Assembly: GCF_015533855.1 (NCBI RefSeq)
Contig: NZ_AP024154.1
Location: 3,602,501-3,666,500, forward strand
DNA: 64,000 nucleotides
Source of the DNA: Echinicola sp. 20G
GTDB lineage: Bacteria; Bacteroidota; Bacteroidia; Cytophagales; Cyclobacteriaceae
Reading direction: 5' to 3'
This document shows, piece after piece, positions 43,923 through 52,642 of the stretch (its first letter is position 1; the number at the start of each line of letters is the position of its first letter). A program made the position numbers and the translations under genes. The notes below the pieces were generated by a model. It had not been told where the DNA came from. It searched no databases and worked only from the letters and a program-made list of their open reading frames with translations.

Positions 43923-45473
43923 CTAAATGCCTGTTTTGAAATGGCTATGGTTGGGTTGGCAAAACATGTATCCATAATCAATATAACGACCAGGAGGGTT
44001 AGTGGTCAATGGATTTCGAAGAACATTGATCAATCGGGTATAATCAGTAGGAGGGTTGCCGTTTTGAATATCTTGATTTCTGAGCAAAACTTCATTGTGA
44101 AGGATGGTTCCAATGCTACTGGCGAACGTTCCGCAAGCTCCATTTGAAACAGTACTATTTGCATCTGAAGCGGCAAAGCTTGTGGTGCATTCATAAGGTG
44201 CATGGAAGGCAATGTTTTGTACGGTTACCTTTGCTCTGGCTGCTCTGCCCAAGTTTTCCAGACCATCTACAATTCTCGGTGTACAGCCGGAATAGCAAGT
44301 GATTTCAGTAGTAAACCAAGCACATGTTTTTCTTTTGAGAGCGTTGTAATTTCCTGTATGAAATCCATTGCGAAGAACACCCGGGCCAGGTTGAGCTCCA
44401 AACACTCCTGGGCAAGGGCTGCCATGGCCCCTTACGATTTCCATCACCAGTTCCTTACCAGCCCCAATAGCAACCCTGTGAGTGTTGATGGCATTGTTTA
44501 CGGCAGTGTGTTCATTCCTATTATGAGTCCTTGCGGCAGTTATGGATGCTTGGCTTGGGGAATAAATGGTAAAGCCCCTTACAACTGTGGGCGTAGGAAT
44601 TTCTTTCATATAGGGTGTAATATGTGTGAGGTTACAGCCCAAGGTAGGCAATTCATCTGCAATAGGATCTGCATCAAATTCAAACCAAACTTTTTTGGAA
44701 TAATCTATGATCAGTGCTTCACAGCCTCCCCCTCTTTGTGGACATTCCAGCGGTGATGGCGGTGTAGGAGGAGTGATGACTATACTGCTGTCTTCGACGA
44801 TTTCACTTTCTTTATCTAAATAACTAATGGGCAAGTAAAGATGGTAATTGTATTTTAAGCCCACTTTCAGTCTTATATCAAAATATTCCAAATCTAAGTC
44901 AAGTGGAAAATAGATGTCAAATATCGCTTCGTTTTGACCAACCTCAATGGGGTATTCTTCATAAGCTGAATAAATAGAGATGTCCAATTCCTTATAGTTT
45001 GGGATAAAAAACTGAAAATGCCCATTTTGTAAATCAAGATAATTGGCGGCTATCCAGAAGTTGGAATAGGAACAAGAAAAGTAAGGTTGACTGTACAAAG
45101 TGAACTCATTACCTTGACTTTTTTCCAGGAAGTTTGCTAGCAAGGAACGGTCCTCATTGTTGATTTCACCGTTGGCATTGATGTCCGCAGCGATAGCACA
45201 GGGGATTTGATCAATACTTCCAGAGTTGAGCATATTATTGATAGCGTTGATGTCGTCACTATCTACCTTCATATCTTCATTGATGTCTCCCATGATAAAT
45301 AAGGGCGTGAAGTTGGCCGGTAAATTTTTTAAGGCTGTTCCTGGCTCCGAAAGAGGAACATGATTAACAAGTATTTCTTCAGAAATGGGGATATTACTTT
45401 GCTCTTCTTGGCTTCCTCCTCCGCATGAAAACAGCAGAAGCACTAGTACGAGGTTTGAAATGTAGGCTTTCAT
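43923..45473 (-). CDS. Lipoprotein with dockerin-type repeats and possible caspase-like domain
   Basis: A 516-residue lipoprotein whose overall family I do not recognise. The lipobox is 'LLLFSC' (C17). Two EF-hand/dockerin-type repeats lie at about 61-82 ('MGDINEDMKVDSDDINAINN') and 95-117 ('AADINANGEINNEDRSLLAN'). A beta-rich region (about 120-235) and a cysteine-rich C-terminal domain (about 240-516) follow. In that domain, hydrophobic 'ELVMEIV' leads to H350-G351 and, about 40 residues later, 'CAWFTTEITCYSG' ends at C393-Y-S-G. This is the H-G ... C-x-S-G order of clan CD (caspase/gingipain/CHAT) peptidases, so a protease function is possible but unproven. The protein is calcium-binding if the dockerin repeats are active. 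Confidence 0.55.
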   Translation of the reverse strand: MKAYISNLVLVLLLFSCGGGSQEEQSNIPISEEILVNHVPLSEPGTALKNLPANFTPLFIMGDINEDMKVDSDDINAINNMLNSGSIDQIPCAIAADINANGEINNEDRSLLANFLEKSQGNEFTLYSQPYFSCSYSNFWIAANYLDLQNGHFQFFIPNYKELDISIYSAYEEYPIEVGQNEAIFDIYFPLDLDLEYFDIRLKVGLKYNYHLYLPISYLDKESEIVEDSSIVITPPTPPSPLECPQRGGGCEALIIDYSKKVWFEFDADPIADELPTLGCNLTHITPYMKEIPTPTVVRGFTIYSPSQASITAARTHNRNEHTAVNNAINTHRVAIGAGKELVMEIVRGHGSPCPGVFGAQPGPGVLRNGFHTGNYNALKRKTCAWFTTEITCYSGCTPRIVDGLENLGRAARAKVTVQNIAFHAPYECTTSFAASDANSTVSNGACGTFASSIGTILHNEVLLRNQDIQNGNPPTDYTRLINVLRNPLTTNPPGRYIDYGYMFCQPNHSHFKTGI

Positions 45474-45677
45474 GACTTTGGGTTTATAGTTGTTTGGGGG
45501 CTTAGAATATAGATTTCTTTACTCTCTATTCAGTTTGGTCGAATAGAACCTTGGTGCATCAAAAAGAAAATATCAGATCAACTAATAAATATGCCTGTAG
45601 GTAAGAAAATATGTGGGTCAAGTATTAAAATACAAAAATATAGCTAAAAATGCCAGAATGGAAATGCTCAAAAATGA

Positions 45678-45713
45678 ATAGAGCGATCCAAATCTAGATT
45701 CGAACCGCTCTAT
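45678..45713 (-). terminator. Hairpin beyond the TonB receptor gene
   Basis: ATAGAGCG / CGCTCTAT (45678-45685 and 45706-45713) with an inner palindrome AATCTAGATT (45691-45700). Leftward it is followed by TTCATTTTT, so it can terminate the TonB-receptor transcript ending at 45720. Confidence 0.6.
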
Positions 45714-45719
45714 GTCATG

Positions 45720-48182
45720 CTAAAATTCCTTCTCTCCGAATTCGCTCTTAATGAAGCGTGATTTATTCTTTAACTGATTGAAGGTGTAGCTAATATTGAT
45801 CATGATCATATCCACCTCGTAGACATAATTGGTCGTGGTGTAGAATTCATTTTCCCTCCAAGTGGTGATTCGTTGTTCATTGGTATCCAAAAGACCTAGA
45901 TCCATATTTAGCCACTGCAAAGTTGTGCTTAGCCTTCCTTCCAAAAATGTCTTTTTTAAGGTCAGGTTAGGGGATAGGAACCTGGAATCCTCACCTTGGG
46001 CAGTATTTCTGTCAGAAAGGTAATTTACGGTCCACTGTAAGTTTAAGGAAGAAGAAAGGTCAAAACTTGTGTTGGCATTGATGGAGTAAACCCAGCTTGA
46101 AGTGTCAATAGGTCTATCATCAAAGGTTCCTTTGATGTTATATTGATAGATGTTTCCACTGGCAAAGATGTTCCACCATTTGGTCGGATTGAGCTCTATT
46201 CCCGCTTCAAGTCCCAGTGATTTTCCAGTTCCTACATTGGAGTAGATCCTGTTGAGGATGGTGTCGTTATAAACGGTATTGACCCTGTTTACCAGGTTTT
46301 GGATATGACTGTAGTAAGTGGTAACAAAGAGTGAGTTGTCTCCAAAGTCTTTAACCAATCCCAGTTCTGTCAAATCCACAAACTCTGGTAAGAGGGTAGG
46401 GTCACCTTGCTCCAATGTTTCGGAGTGTTCCCTTTCAGGAAAGGGGTTCATTTTAAAGGTGGTTGTCCTTTGCACTCTTTTACTGTAGGCTGCTTTTAAC
46501 GTCAGGTCCTCATTGAAGGCATACTGTAAAGTGGCTGAAGGATAGAGTTTGACAAAGTCATAGTAATAGGTAGTGTCCACTGTTCCTGCCTTGTCTTTAA
46601 GGTCCAATTCTCTATCCATATATTCTAGCCTAAGTCCTGCAGAGTAGCTCCATTTGTCTTTTTCACCAGAGAGCTGCCCATAGCCAGAATGGATCTGCCT
46701 GGTGAGGTCCACATTACTTGAAAATTCCGGCACCAATTCATATTCACCTGTTTCATTGTTTTTTCTTTCATAGACAAAGTCACCGGTATGGTTAAGGTTT
46801 CTGAATTGATAGCCTGTTTCGAAAGTGCCTATGCTCCACGGTGCTGACTTATAATCTGTTTGGAACCTTACTCCATGAAGTGGATTATCATTGGTATTGT
46901 ATTCGTCTTGGTACACCATGTCAGTATCTGGATAGCCCAGGTTTAGGTTGGTTGTTGGACCACCCAACATGGTGTATTCATATAAAAAGGAAGAACTTAA
47001 GCTGGCCTTATTTTTAAAAGTGTGGCTATAGTCAAAACTTCCTAAGACAAAATCTCCTCTTCGGATTCGAAGATTTTCATTATAATACTGCATGGAGTAA
47101 ATAGTTTCCCCGTTTATTTCTGCGTGATTGTCATAATAAATAATGTCAGCAGTTCTATCTTTGCTTCTTTTACCACCATAGAAACCAAGGCTAAAAGTGT
47201 TAGACTCATCGGGGGTATATCCCACCGTAAATCTTCCTGAATAACTTTTCTCATCAAAACTTCTTTCCCCATCTGAAGGGAAATAAGTAGTGGTGTCACC
47301 ATCGATGGTGTAGACATTTCCTTCTCTTCTTCCTGCAAGATCGTTTCTTAGATAGCTGGCCCCAAAAGAAATGTCCCAATCGTTTTTCCGGTGATTGATG
47401 GTGAAGTCGGCCCCATACCTGACTGCATTTTCTTTGTTGTCATAATCTTCAATGCTAGGCAGGCCAATTTTGGTATTGACTTGAACAAAAGTGCCGTCAG
47501 TTGCTCCTTTGGAAGTGATGATATTGATAAGCCCTGCTTTTCCCTCTGGATCATATTTGGCCGATGGGGCGGTCACCAATTCTACATTTTGGATACTGTT
47601 GGCGGGTATCTGTCCTAAGATTAAAGCCGGGTCAGTTTGAACAGGTTTGCCATTGATCATCACCACAAAGCCTGTGGTGCCCCTTACAGAAATGTTTCCA
47701 CTGGCATCTATAGTCAAAGAGGGGAGGTTACGCAGAACGTCATTGGCAGTACCGCCCTGACTGGATTGGAAGCTATTGGCCTCATAGACTTGTCGGTCTA
47801 TTTTGTGCATGGTGGTAAAAGCCTTGCCTGTGATTTCTACTTCCTCCAATAGCTGTTGGTTGGGAGAGAGTAAGATGGTTTTCAGATCCAAGATCTCGGA
47901 TTTTACAATCGTTATATTTTCAACTACTGCTTTGTCATAGCCCATAAACTGGGCAATCAAGTAATAGTCGCCGTTTTGCTGATCTAAGATCTCAAATTGG
48001 CCTTTTGCATTGGTTACCGTTCCAGCAACGAGACTACTGTCTTTGGTGGCGTATAAGGCGATGTTGGCATATTCAAGAGGAAGAGTTTCTTGGGTGTCCT
48101 TTAAAGTGCCTTTGATGCCTGTTTGGGCTATACAAAGCCCGCTTAATAAAAATAGAAATAAGGGTAGTATTGCTTTACTCAT
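45720..48182 (-). CDS. TonB-dependent receptor family protein (outer membrane beta-barrel)
   Basis: An 820-residue outer-membrane protein with signal peptide (residues 1-19, near LCIAQ), a carboxypeptidase-regulatory-like domain (about 22-105; 'GTVTNAKGQFEILDQQNGDY'), a plug (about 125-225; 'NDVLRNLPSLTIDASGNISV', 'GFVVMINGKPVQTDPALILG') and a barrel of the OMP_b-brl_3 (PF14905) type. Short plug motifs confirm the family, but the ligand is not readable. No SusD partner is adjacent, so it is not a standard SusCD pair. An AraC regulator lies 72 bases upstream on the same strand. Confidence 0.85.
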   Translation of the reverse strand: MSKAILPLFLFLLSGLCIAQTGIKGTLKDTQETLPLEYANIALYATKDSSLVAGTVTNAKGQFEILDQQNGDYYLIAQFMGYDKAVVENITIVKSEILDLKTILLSPNQQLLEEVEITGKAFTTMHKIDRQVYEANSFQSSQGGTANDVLRNLPSLTIDASGNISVRGTTGFVVMINGKPVQTDPALILGQIPANSIQNVELVTAPSAKYDPEGKAGLINIITSKGATDGTFVQVNTKIGLPSIEDYDNKENAVRYGADFTINHRKNDWDISFGASYLRNDLAGRREGNVYTIDGDTTTYFPSDGERSFDEKSYSGRFTVGYTPDESNTFSLGFYGGKRSKDRTADIIYYDNHAEINGETIYSMQYYNENLRIRRGDFVLGSFDYSHTFKNKASLSSSFLYEYTMLGGPTTNLNLGYPDTDMVYQDEYNTNDNPLHGVRFQTDYKSAPWSIGTFETGYQFRNLNHTGDFVYERKNNETGEYELVPEFSSNVDLTRQIHSGYGQLSGEKDKWSYSAGLRLEYMDRELDLKDKAGTVDTTYYYDFVKLYPSATLQYAFNEDLTLKAAYSKRVQRTTTFKMNPFPEREHSETLEQGDPTLLPEFVDLTELGLVKDFGDNSLFVTTYYSHIQNLVNRVNTVYNDTILNRIYSNVGTGKSLGLEAGIELNPTKWWNIFASGNIYQYNIKGTFDDRPIDTSSWVYSINANTSFDLSSSLNLQWTVNYLSDRNTAQGEDSRFLSPNLTLKKTFLEGRLSTTLQWLNMDLGLLDTNEQRITTWRENEFYTTTNYVYEVDMIMINISYTFNQLKNKSRFIKSEFGEKEF

Positions 48183-48254
48183 GGAAATAATTATTTCCTA
48201 CAAAGCAACAGGGATAGCTACTGAATTTACGGTAAAAACTATCCCATTATGGTA

Positions 48255-49061
48255 TTATCGGGCAATTGCCTTAGATCTGTATTCCAGTGGAGTCAGCGTG
48301 GTCAATGATTTGAAGAATTTTACAAAATTGGATGAATCTGTAAAGTTCAGCTTATAGGCTATTTCAGTAACGTTGCTACTCGTATGTGTTAGAAGGTTTT
48401 TAGCCTCTATCAGTAACCTTTCTTTGATTACTTCCCTCGCTGTAGCATTTACGGACATTTTGCAAACCTTATTCAAACGCTTAAGGGACATGTTCATCAT
48501 TTTGGCATATTCTTCGGCGTGATTGGCTTCCATAAAATGCTCATTCAACAGTTGTTTGAAATGAGCAAAGTCACTGGTAACACTTGGATTATGGGGCTTG
48601 CTTTTCTGGGATAGGGAATGGCTCTTGATAACTACCAAGTTGAGAAAAGCAGTTAATAAGTCTTCGTCCTCTTTGTTTTTAAAGGCATGGTAGAAGTCTT
48701 CAAGAATTTTGAAAAAAGCACCTTCATCTTGAATTTTAAAATGCTTTGGAAATTCAAAAAGGCAGTTTAACGCCTTGGGATAATGGGTGAGTACTTCTTC
48801 TTTGAACAAAACCACAAAACCATCAGGAACTTTGGAAAAGTCCCAGCAGTGAACCTGTCCAGGTCCCAAGTAGAAACCTGTAGGTGGTACCACATCAAAC
48901 GTTTCATCTCCTATGGTGTGTTGACCGGAACCCTTGGAAAGAAAAATAAGCTCATGATAACCTGCATGCTTGTGAGGCTTTGTAGGTTTGATCACTGGCT
49001 TCATTCTGGATATTTTCAAAACCAGTTCATCATCGAGCTTTTTCTTAAAATTGAAATCCAT
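48255..49061 (-). CDS. AraC family transcriptional regulator
   Basis: A 268-residue regulator with an N-terminal cupin-like effector domain ('HKHAGYHELIFLSKGSGQHT', residues 26-45) and a C-terminal double HTH (about 170-268; 'MNMSLKRLNKVCKMSVNATA' and 'EIAYKLNFTDSSNFVKFFKS'). It may regulate the TonB receptor gene just downstream on the same strand. The effector is unknown. Confidence 0.9.
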   Translation of the reverse strand: MDFNFKKKLDDELVLKISRMKPVIKPTKPHKHAGYHELIFLSKGSGQHTIGDETFDVVPPTGFYLGPGQVHCWDFSKVPDGFVVLFKEEVLTHYPKALNCLFEFPKHFKIQDEGAFFKILEDFYHAFKNKEDEDLLTAFLNLVVIKSHSLSQKSKPHNPSVTSDFAHFKQLLNEHFMEANHAEEYAKMMNMSLKRLNKVCKMSVNATAREVIKERLLIEAKNLLTHTSSNVTEIAYKLNFTDSSNFVKFFKSLTTLTPLEYRSKAIAR

Positions 49062-49211
49062 GGGATAGGAAATGAGGCTTAGGTTAGAATCGATTTATGT
49101 TTCGAAATTACAATCAAATTTTCAAATTGATAGTTTTCTTTTATGAGTGGTAAATCAGACTTTTGACTCCTTTATTTTTCGGATTCAATACCTTTTCAAA
49201 CTCTCAGAAAA

Positions 49212-50132
49212 CTATTGAGTTTGTGTGAATTTTTTGTAATAATGAGAAATTTCATCACTTTTTAATCCTTGATGGACAATGATCTGGTTTCTAAAGTGTA
49301 ATGGCTCACCTTTAGGTATTCTTATAGGATTTCGACCAGGAAAAGCCATGTTTTGCATGCTGTTGGCACTTCTTAGGATCCAACCTTGGTAATGAGGAAG
49401 CATTTGAGGCTCACCCATGATGACAATACCAGATGTGGAGTGATTGTCAAAACTTCCAATTAGGTTCATCCAGGGACCTGCTTGGACAGGTAAAGTCTGT
49501 GGTTCTATTTTTATACCTTCAGATGAAAACTGAATATCCTCAGGGAGCTTGACTCTTGGGGAAAAGCCACCATAACCTTTTTCATCTTCTGAACCTCCCA
49601 ATTCAAGATTGTCCACCAAAGCATTGAGTTTTATGTCAAAGGTGAGAGCATAAGCCCCTTTTTCCAATCGTTCATAAGTGATTTTAACATTTTCCCTTAA
49701 CACTTCACTTTGTCCCAAACTATCCGATAGCCAAGCTACTTCAGACTCCAATTCAGCAATACCATCATTGATATTCATGTTGGTATTGGTGACTTTCCAA
49801 GAAATGCCTTCACAGAACCAAGGATCGGCAATACGTTTTCCGTTAACATAGAGTTGATGCCAGGTCCAAAAAATTCCCCTATGGTGGAAATGATCCTCAG
49901 GAAAGTCCTCCGTTAACACTTCCTCGTTTAGTCCATAAAGGGGATGCACATAATTGGCTCTTGGGTATTTACCATTTAACGTTTTTGTGGCAGTTAGGTA
50001 GAAATATCTTGGCTGGTTGTTTTCTTTCAAAATTATCCCTTCGGAAGTCTTTTCAAAAGCCAACTCCTGAGCAAATGAATTAATTTGGACTAAAAAGCAG
50101 GAAAGAAAGATAAAGATCAGTTTGGTTTTCAT
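49212..50132 (-). CDS. Secreted DUF6807 (PmoA-like) family protein
   Basis: A 306-residue protein with a signal peptide (residues 1-21, ending near SFAQ) and a single DUF6807 domain ('YPRANYVHPLYGLNEEVLTE', 'DHFHHRGIFWTWHQLYVNG', 'PWFCEGISWKV'). The family is often annotated PmoA because of distant similarity, but is generally linked to carbohydrate loci in Bacteroidota. Its function is not established. It is the only gene between the AraC regulator and the transketolase genes. Confidence 0.8.
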   Translation of the reverse strand: MKTKLIFIFLSCFLVQINSFAQELAFEKTSEGIILKENNQPRYFYLTATKTLNGKYPRANYVHPLYGLNEEVLTEDFPEDHFHHRGIFWTWHQLYVNGKRIADPWFCEGISWKVTNTNMNINDGIAELESEVAWLSDSLGQSEVLRENVKITYERLEKGAYALTFDIKLNALVDNLELGGSEDEKGYGGFSPRVKLPEDIQFSSEGIKIEPQTLPVQAGPWMNLIGSFDNHSTSGIVIMGEPQMLPHYQGWILRSANSMQNMAFPGRNPIRIPKGEPLHFRNQIIVHQGLKSDEISHYYKKFTQTQ

Positions 50133-50173
50133 GGTTGGGCTTAAGGTAAATTTGATGTAATATCTAAAAATAA

Positions 50174-50206
50174 AAGCAGCAAACCGGATTCCCCAATTTG
50201 CTGCTT
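50174..50206 (-). terminator. Terminator of the bcp-transketolase gene group
   Basis: AAGCAGCAAA / TTTGCTGCTT (50174-50183 and 50197-50206) form a 10-bp stem with a 13-base loop. The leftward U tract is TTTTATTTTT. It lies 24 bases beyond the transketolase C-subunit stop. Confidence 0.85.
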
Positions 50207-50229
50207 AAATAAATTTTCGGAATTAAGAA

Positions 50230-51198
50230 TTACTTTCTTCCGATAGCTTTTTTAGCTGCTTTGACAATATTGTCAGCATTCAAGCCATATTTCTCAAGCA
50301 GATCGGTAGGAGTACCAGATTCACCGAAAGAATCATCTACTCCCACGAATTCCTGTGGAGCAGGATTGTTCCTTACCAAAGTCTGCGCAACACTATCACC
50401 AAGGCCACCATTGTACTGGTGTTCTTCGGCGGTTACACAGCAACCTGTCTTGGCCACTGATTCCAATATTGCTTCCGTATCCAATGGCTTGATGGTGTGG
50501 ATATTGATCACCTCAGCACTGATGCCTTCTTCTCTCAGTTTGGCTTCAGCCACAACTGCTTCCCATACCAAATGCCCTGTAGCAAAGATGGTTACATCAG
50601 TGCCTTCGATCATTTTCCATGCCTTTCCGATCTCAAACTTTTGATCAGAAGGAGTAAAGATAGGCCATTTAGGACGACCAAATCTCAAATAAACAGGACC
50701 ATGGTGTTCCGCAATCGCCATGGTGGCTGCTTTGGTTTGATTGTAATCACAAGGATTGATTACGGTCATATTAGGCAACATTTTCATCATGCCCAAGTCT
50801 TCCAAAATCTGGTGGGTAGCGCCGTCTTCTCCCAAAGTCAAACCTGCGTGTGAAGCACAGATTTTTACATTCTTTTCAGAATAGGCGATGGATTGGCGGA
50901 TTTGGTCATAAACGCGGCCAGTGGAGAAGTTGGCGAAAGTACCTGTAAAAGGAATTTTTCCATTAATGCTCATACCAGCAGCAAGGCCCATCATATTGGC
51001 CTCGGCAATGCCTACTTGGAAGAACCTCTCCGGAAATTCTTTTTGGAAAGCACCCATTTTAAGGGAACCGATCAAGTCCGCACATAGTCCGACAACATTT
51101 GGATTTTTACGTCCAGCTTCCAAAAGCCCATCACCGAAACCGGAACGGGTGTCGCTTTTTTCTGTATAGGTGAATTTAGTATCTAAAGTCTTTTCCAT
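50230..51198 (-). CDS. Transketolase, C-terminal subunit
   Basis: A 322-residue protein matching the pyrimidine-binding and C-terminal domains of transketolase. The catalytic-type Glu region 'HAGLTLGEDGATHQILEDLG' lies at about 116-135 and the end domain contains 'GVDDSFGESGTPTDLLEKYG'. It acts with the N-terminal subunit to move two-carbon units (thiamine diphosphate dependent). The split form is known in bacteria; the sizes here (283 + 322) together approximate one full enzyme. It is 67 bases downstream of the N-subunit gene. Other ketol donors are possible. Confidence 0.92.
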   Translation of the reverse strand: MEKTLDTKFTYTEKSDTRSGFGDGLLEAGRKNPNVVGLCADLIGSLKMGAFQKEFPERFFQVGIAEANMMGLAAGMSINGKIPFTGTFANFSTGRVYDQIRQSIAYSEKNVKICASHAGLTLGEDGATHQILEDLGMMKMLPNMTVINPCDYNQTKAATMAIAEHHGPVYLRFGRPKWPIFTPSDQKFEIGKAWKMIEGTDVTIFATGHLVWEAVVAEAKLREEGISAEVINIHTIKPLDTEAILESVAKTGCCVTAEEHQYNGGLGDSVAQTLVRNNPAPQEFVGVDDSFGESGTPTDLLEKYGLNADNIVKAAKKAIGRK

Positions 51199-51265
51199 TT
51201 TTTGATCTGTTAAGCCACAGTCTGATTAAAACCATTTGGCTGTGGTTGGTTAACGGTTTTGTTGA

Positions 51266-52117
51266 TTAGTAGTCACCAAGGGTTTCTTCCAATTGGCCCA
51301 AAGCATTTTCCAATTGCTCATCACTTGGAGCAATACCATGCCATTTGTGTGTACCAACCATAAAGTCTACACCATAGCCCATTTCAGTATGAAGCAGGTT
51401 CAATACCGGCTTACCTTTACCCAAAAGTGTTCTGGCATATTCCAAACCAGCCAGTACAGATTCCATATCATTGCCTTTAAGGGTGTCAATTACTTCCCAA
51501 CCAAATGCTTCCCACTTTGCTTTCAGGTCATTTAAGTTCATAACAGCGTTGGTAGGTCCGTCGATTTGTTGTCCATTAAAGTCAATGGTAGCGATCAAGT
51601 TGTCCACTTTGTGGTGAGGGGCATACATGGCCGCTTCCCAAATTTGTCCTTCTTGCTGTTCACCATCTCCCATAAGGGCGTAAACAACGCCTTCATCTCC
51701 ATCAATTTTTTTGGCTTGGGCTGCACCGATAGCTACAGAAAGCCCTTGACCCAATGAACCAGATGCGATCCTGATGCCTGGAAGACCTTCCTCAGTGGCC
51801 GGGTGACCTTGAAGTCTGCTGTCTATTTTTCTGAATGTTTTAAGCTCAGCTGTATCAAAATATCCGCTTCTGGCCAGCACACTGTACCAAACCGGAGAGA
51901 TGTGTCCGTTGGATAGGAAGAATAGGTCTTCACCTTTTCCTTCTATTTTGAAATCATTGTTATGATTCAATTGGTTGAAGTAAAGTGCCACGAAAAATTC
52001 GGTACATCCCAATGAGGCACCTGGGTGTCCGGACTGTACTTCGTGAACCATACGCAAAATGTCCCGTCTCACTTGTGAAGCGGTCTTTTTTAGTTGTTCG
52101 GTTGATAGCTTTTCCAT
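51266..52117 (-). CDS. Transketolase, N-terminal subunit
   Basis: A 283-residue thiamine-diphosphate-binding N-terminal half of transketolase. The TPP motif is 'GDGEQQEGQIWEAAMYAPHH' (about 151-170, GDGx~25N), with 'GHPGASLGCTEFFVALYFNQ' and 'SGSLGQGLSVAIGAAQA' also diagnostic. It pairs with the C-subunit encoded downstream and begins 10 bases after the bcp stop. The group probably forms an operon. Confidence 0.93.
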   Translation of the reverse strand: MEKLSTEQLKKTASQVRRDILRMVHEVQSGHPGASLGCTEFFVALYFNQLNHNNDFKIEGKGEDLFFLSNGHISPVWYSVLARSGYFDTAELKTFRKIDSRLQGHPATEEGLPGIRIASGSLGQGLSVAIGAAQAKKIDGDEGVVYALMGDGEQQEGQIWEAAMYAPHHKVDNLIATIDFNGQQIDGPTNAVMNLNDLKAKWEAFGWEVIDTLKGNDMESVLAGLEYARTLLGKGKPVLNLLHTEMGYGVDFMVGTHKWHGIAPSDEQLENALGQLEETLGDY

Positions 52118-52127
52118 TTTAAAGGAA

Positions 52128-52577
52128 TTATTTAAGTATTTGATTTGAATGTTCTTTGGTTTTTACTTTTTCGATGATTTCGGCAATATTGCCTTCTTCA
52201 TCGATAACAAAAGTGGTTCTAACAGTCCCCATATAGGTCCTGCCATAGTTTTTCTTTTCTCTCCAAGTATTGTAAAGCTCGTGAACAGTCTTGTCTTCAT
52301 CTGCAATGAGCGGAAATGGAAGTTCAAATTTTTCGATGAACTTCTTATGGGATTTTTCAGAATCAGTACTGATCCCCAATACGATATACCCAGCTTTCAG
52401 AAGCGCATCGTAATTGTCTCTCAAATCACAAGCTTGAGCAGTACAGCCCGGTGTATTGTCTTTGGGATAAAAATATAGAACTACCTTTTTGCCGAGATAG
52501 TCGGACAATTTGATAGTGTTGCCATCTTGGTCTTTCGCTTCAAATTCAGGTGCCTTGTTTCCTACTTCTAATGACAT
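52128..52577 (-). CDS. bcp: Thioredoxin-dependent thiol peroxidase (Bcp)
   Basis: A 149-residue peroxiredoxin Q/Bcp. The peroxidatic Cys is C45 in 'YPKDNTPGCTAQACDLRDNY' and C50 is the likely resolving Cys of the atypical 2-Cys class. It reduces hydrogen peroxide and organic hydroperoxides in the cytoplasm with thioredoxin. It is the first of the bcp-transketolase gene group. Confidence 0.95.
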   Translation of the reverse strand: MSLEVGNKAPEFEAKDQDGNTIKLSDYLGKKVVLYFYPKDNTPGCTAQACDLRDNYDALLKAGYIVLGISTDSEKSHKKFIEKFELPFPLIADEDKTVHELYNTWREKKNYGRTYMGTVRTTFVIDEEGNIAEIIEKVKTKEHSNQILK

Positions 52578-52642
52578 GTTATTTTAGTTTATGAGTTAAG
52601 TGTATTTTTGACATTTAAATTTGATAATTATTTTCCAAAAAG

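Noticed and set aside
44202..44756. 184-residue plus-strand frame opposite the dockerin lipoprotein
   Set aside because: Cys/Ser-rich antisense shadow of the minus-strand gene; no start context or family motif.
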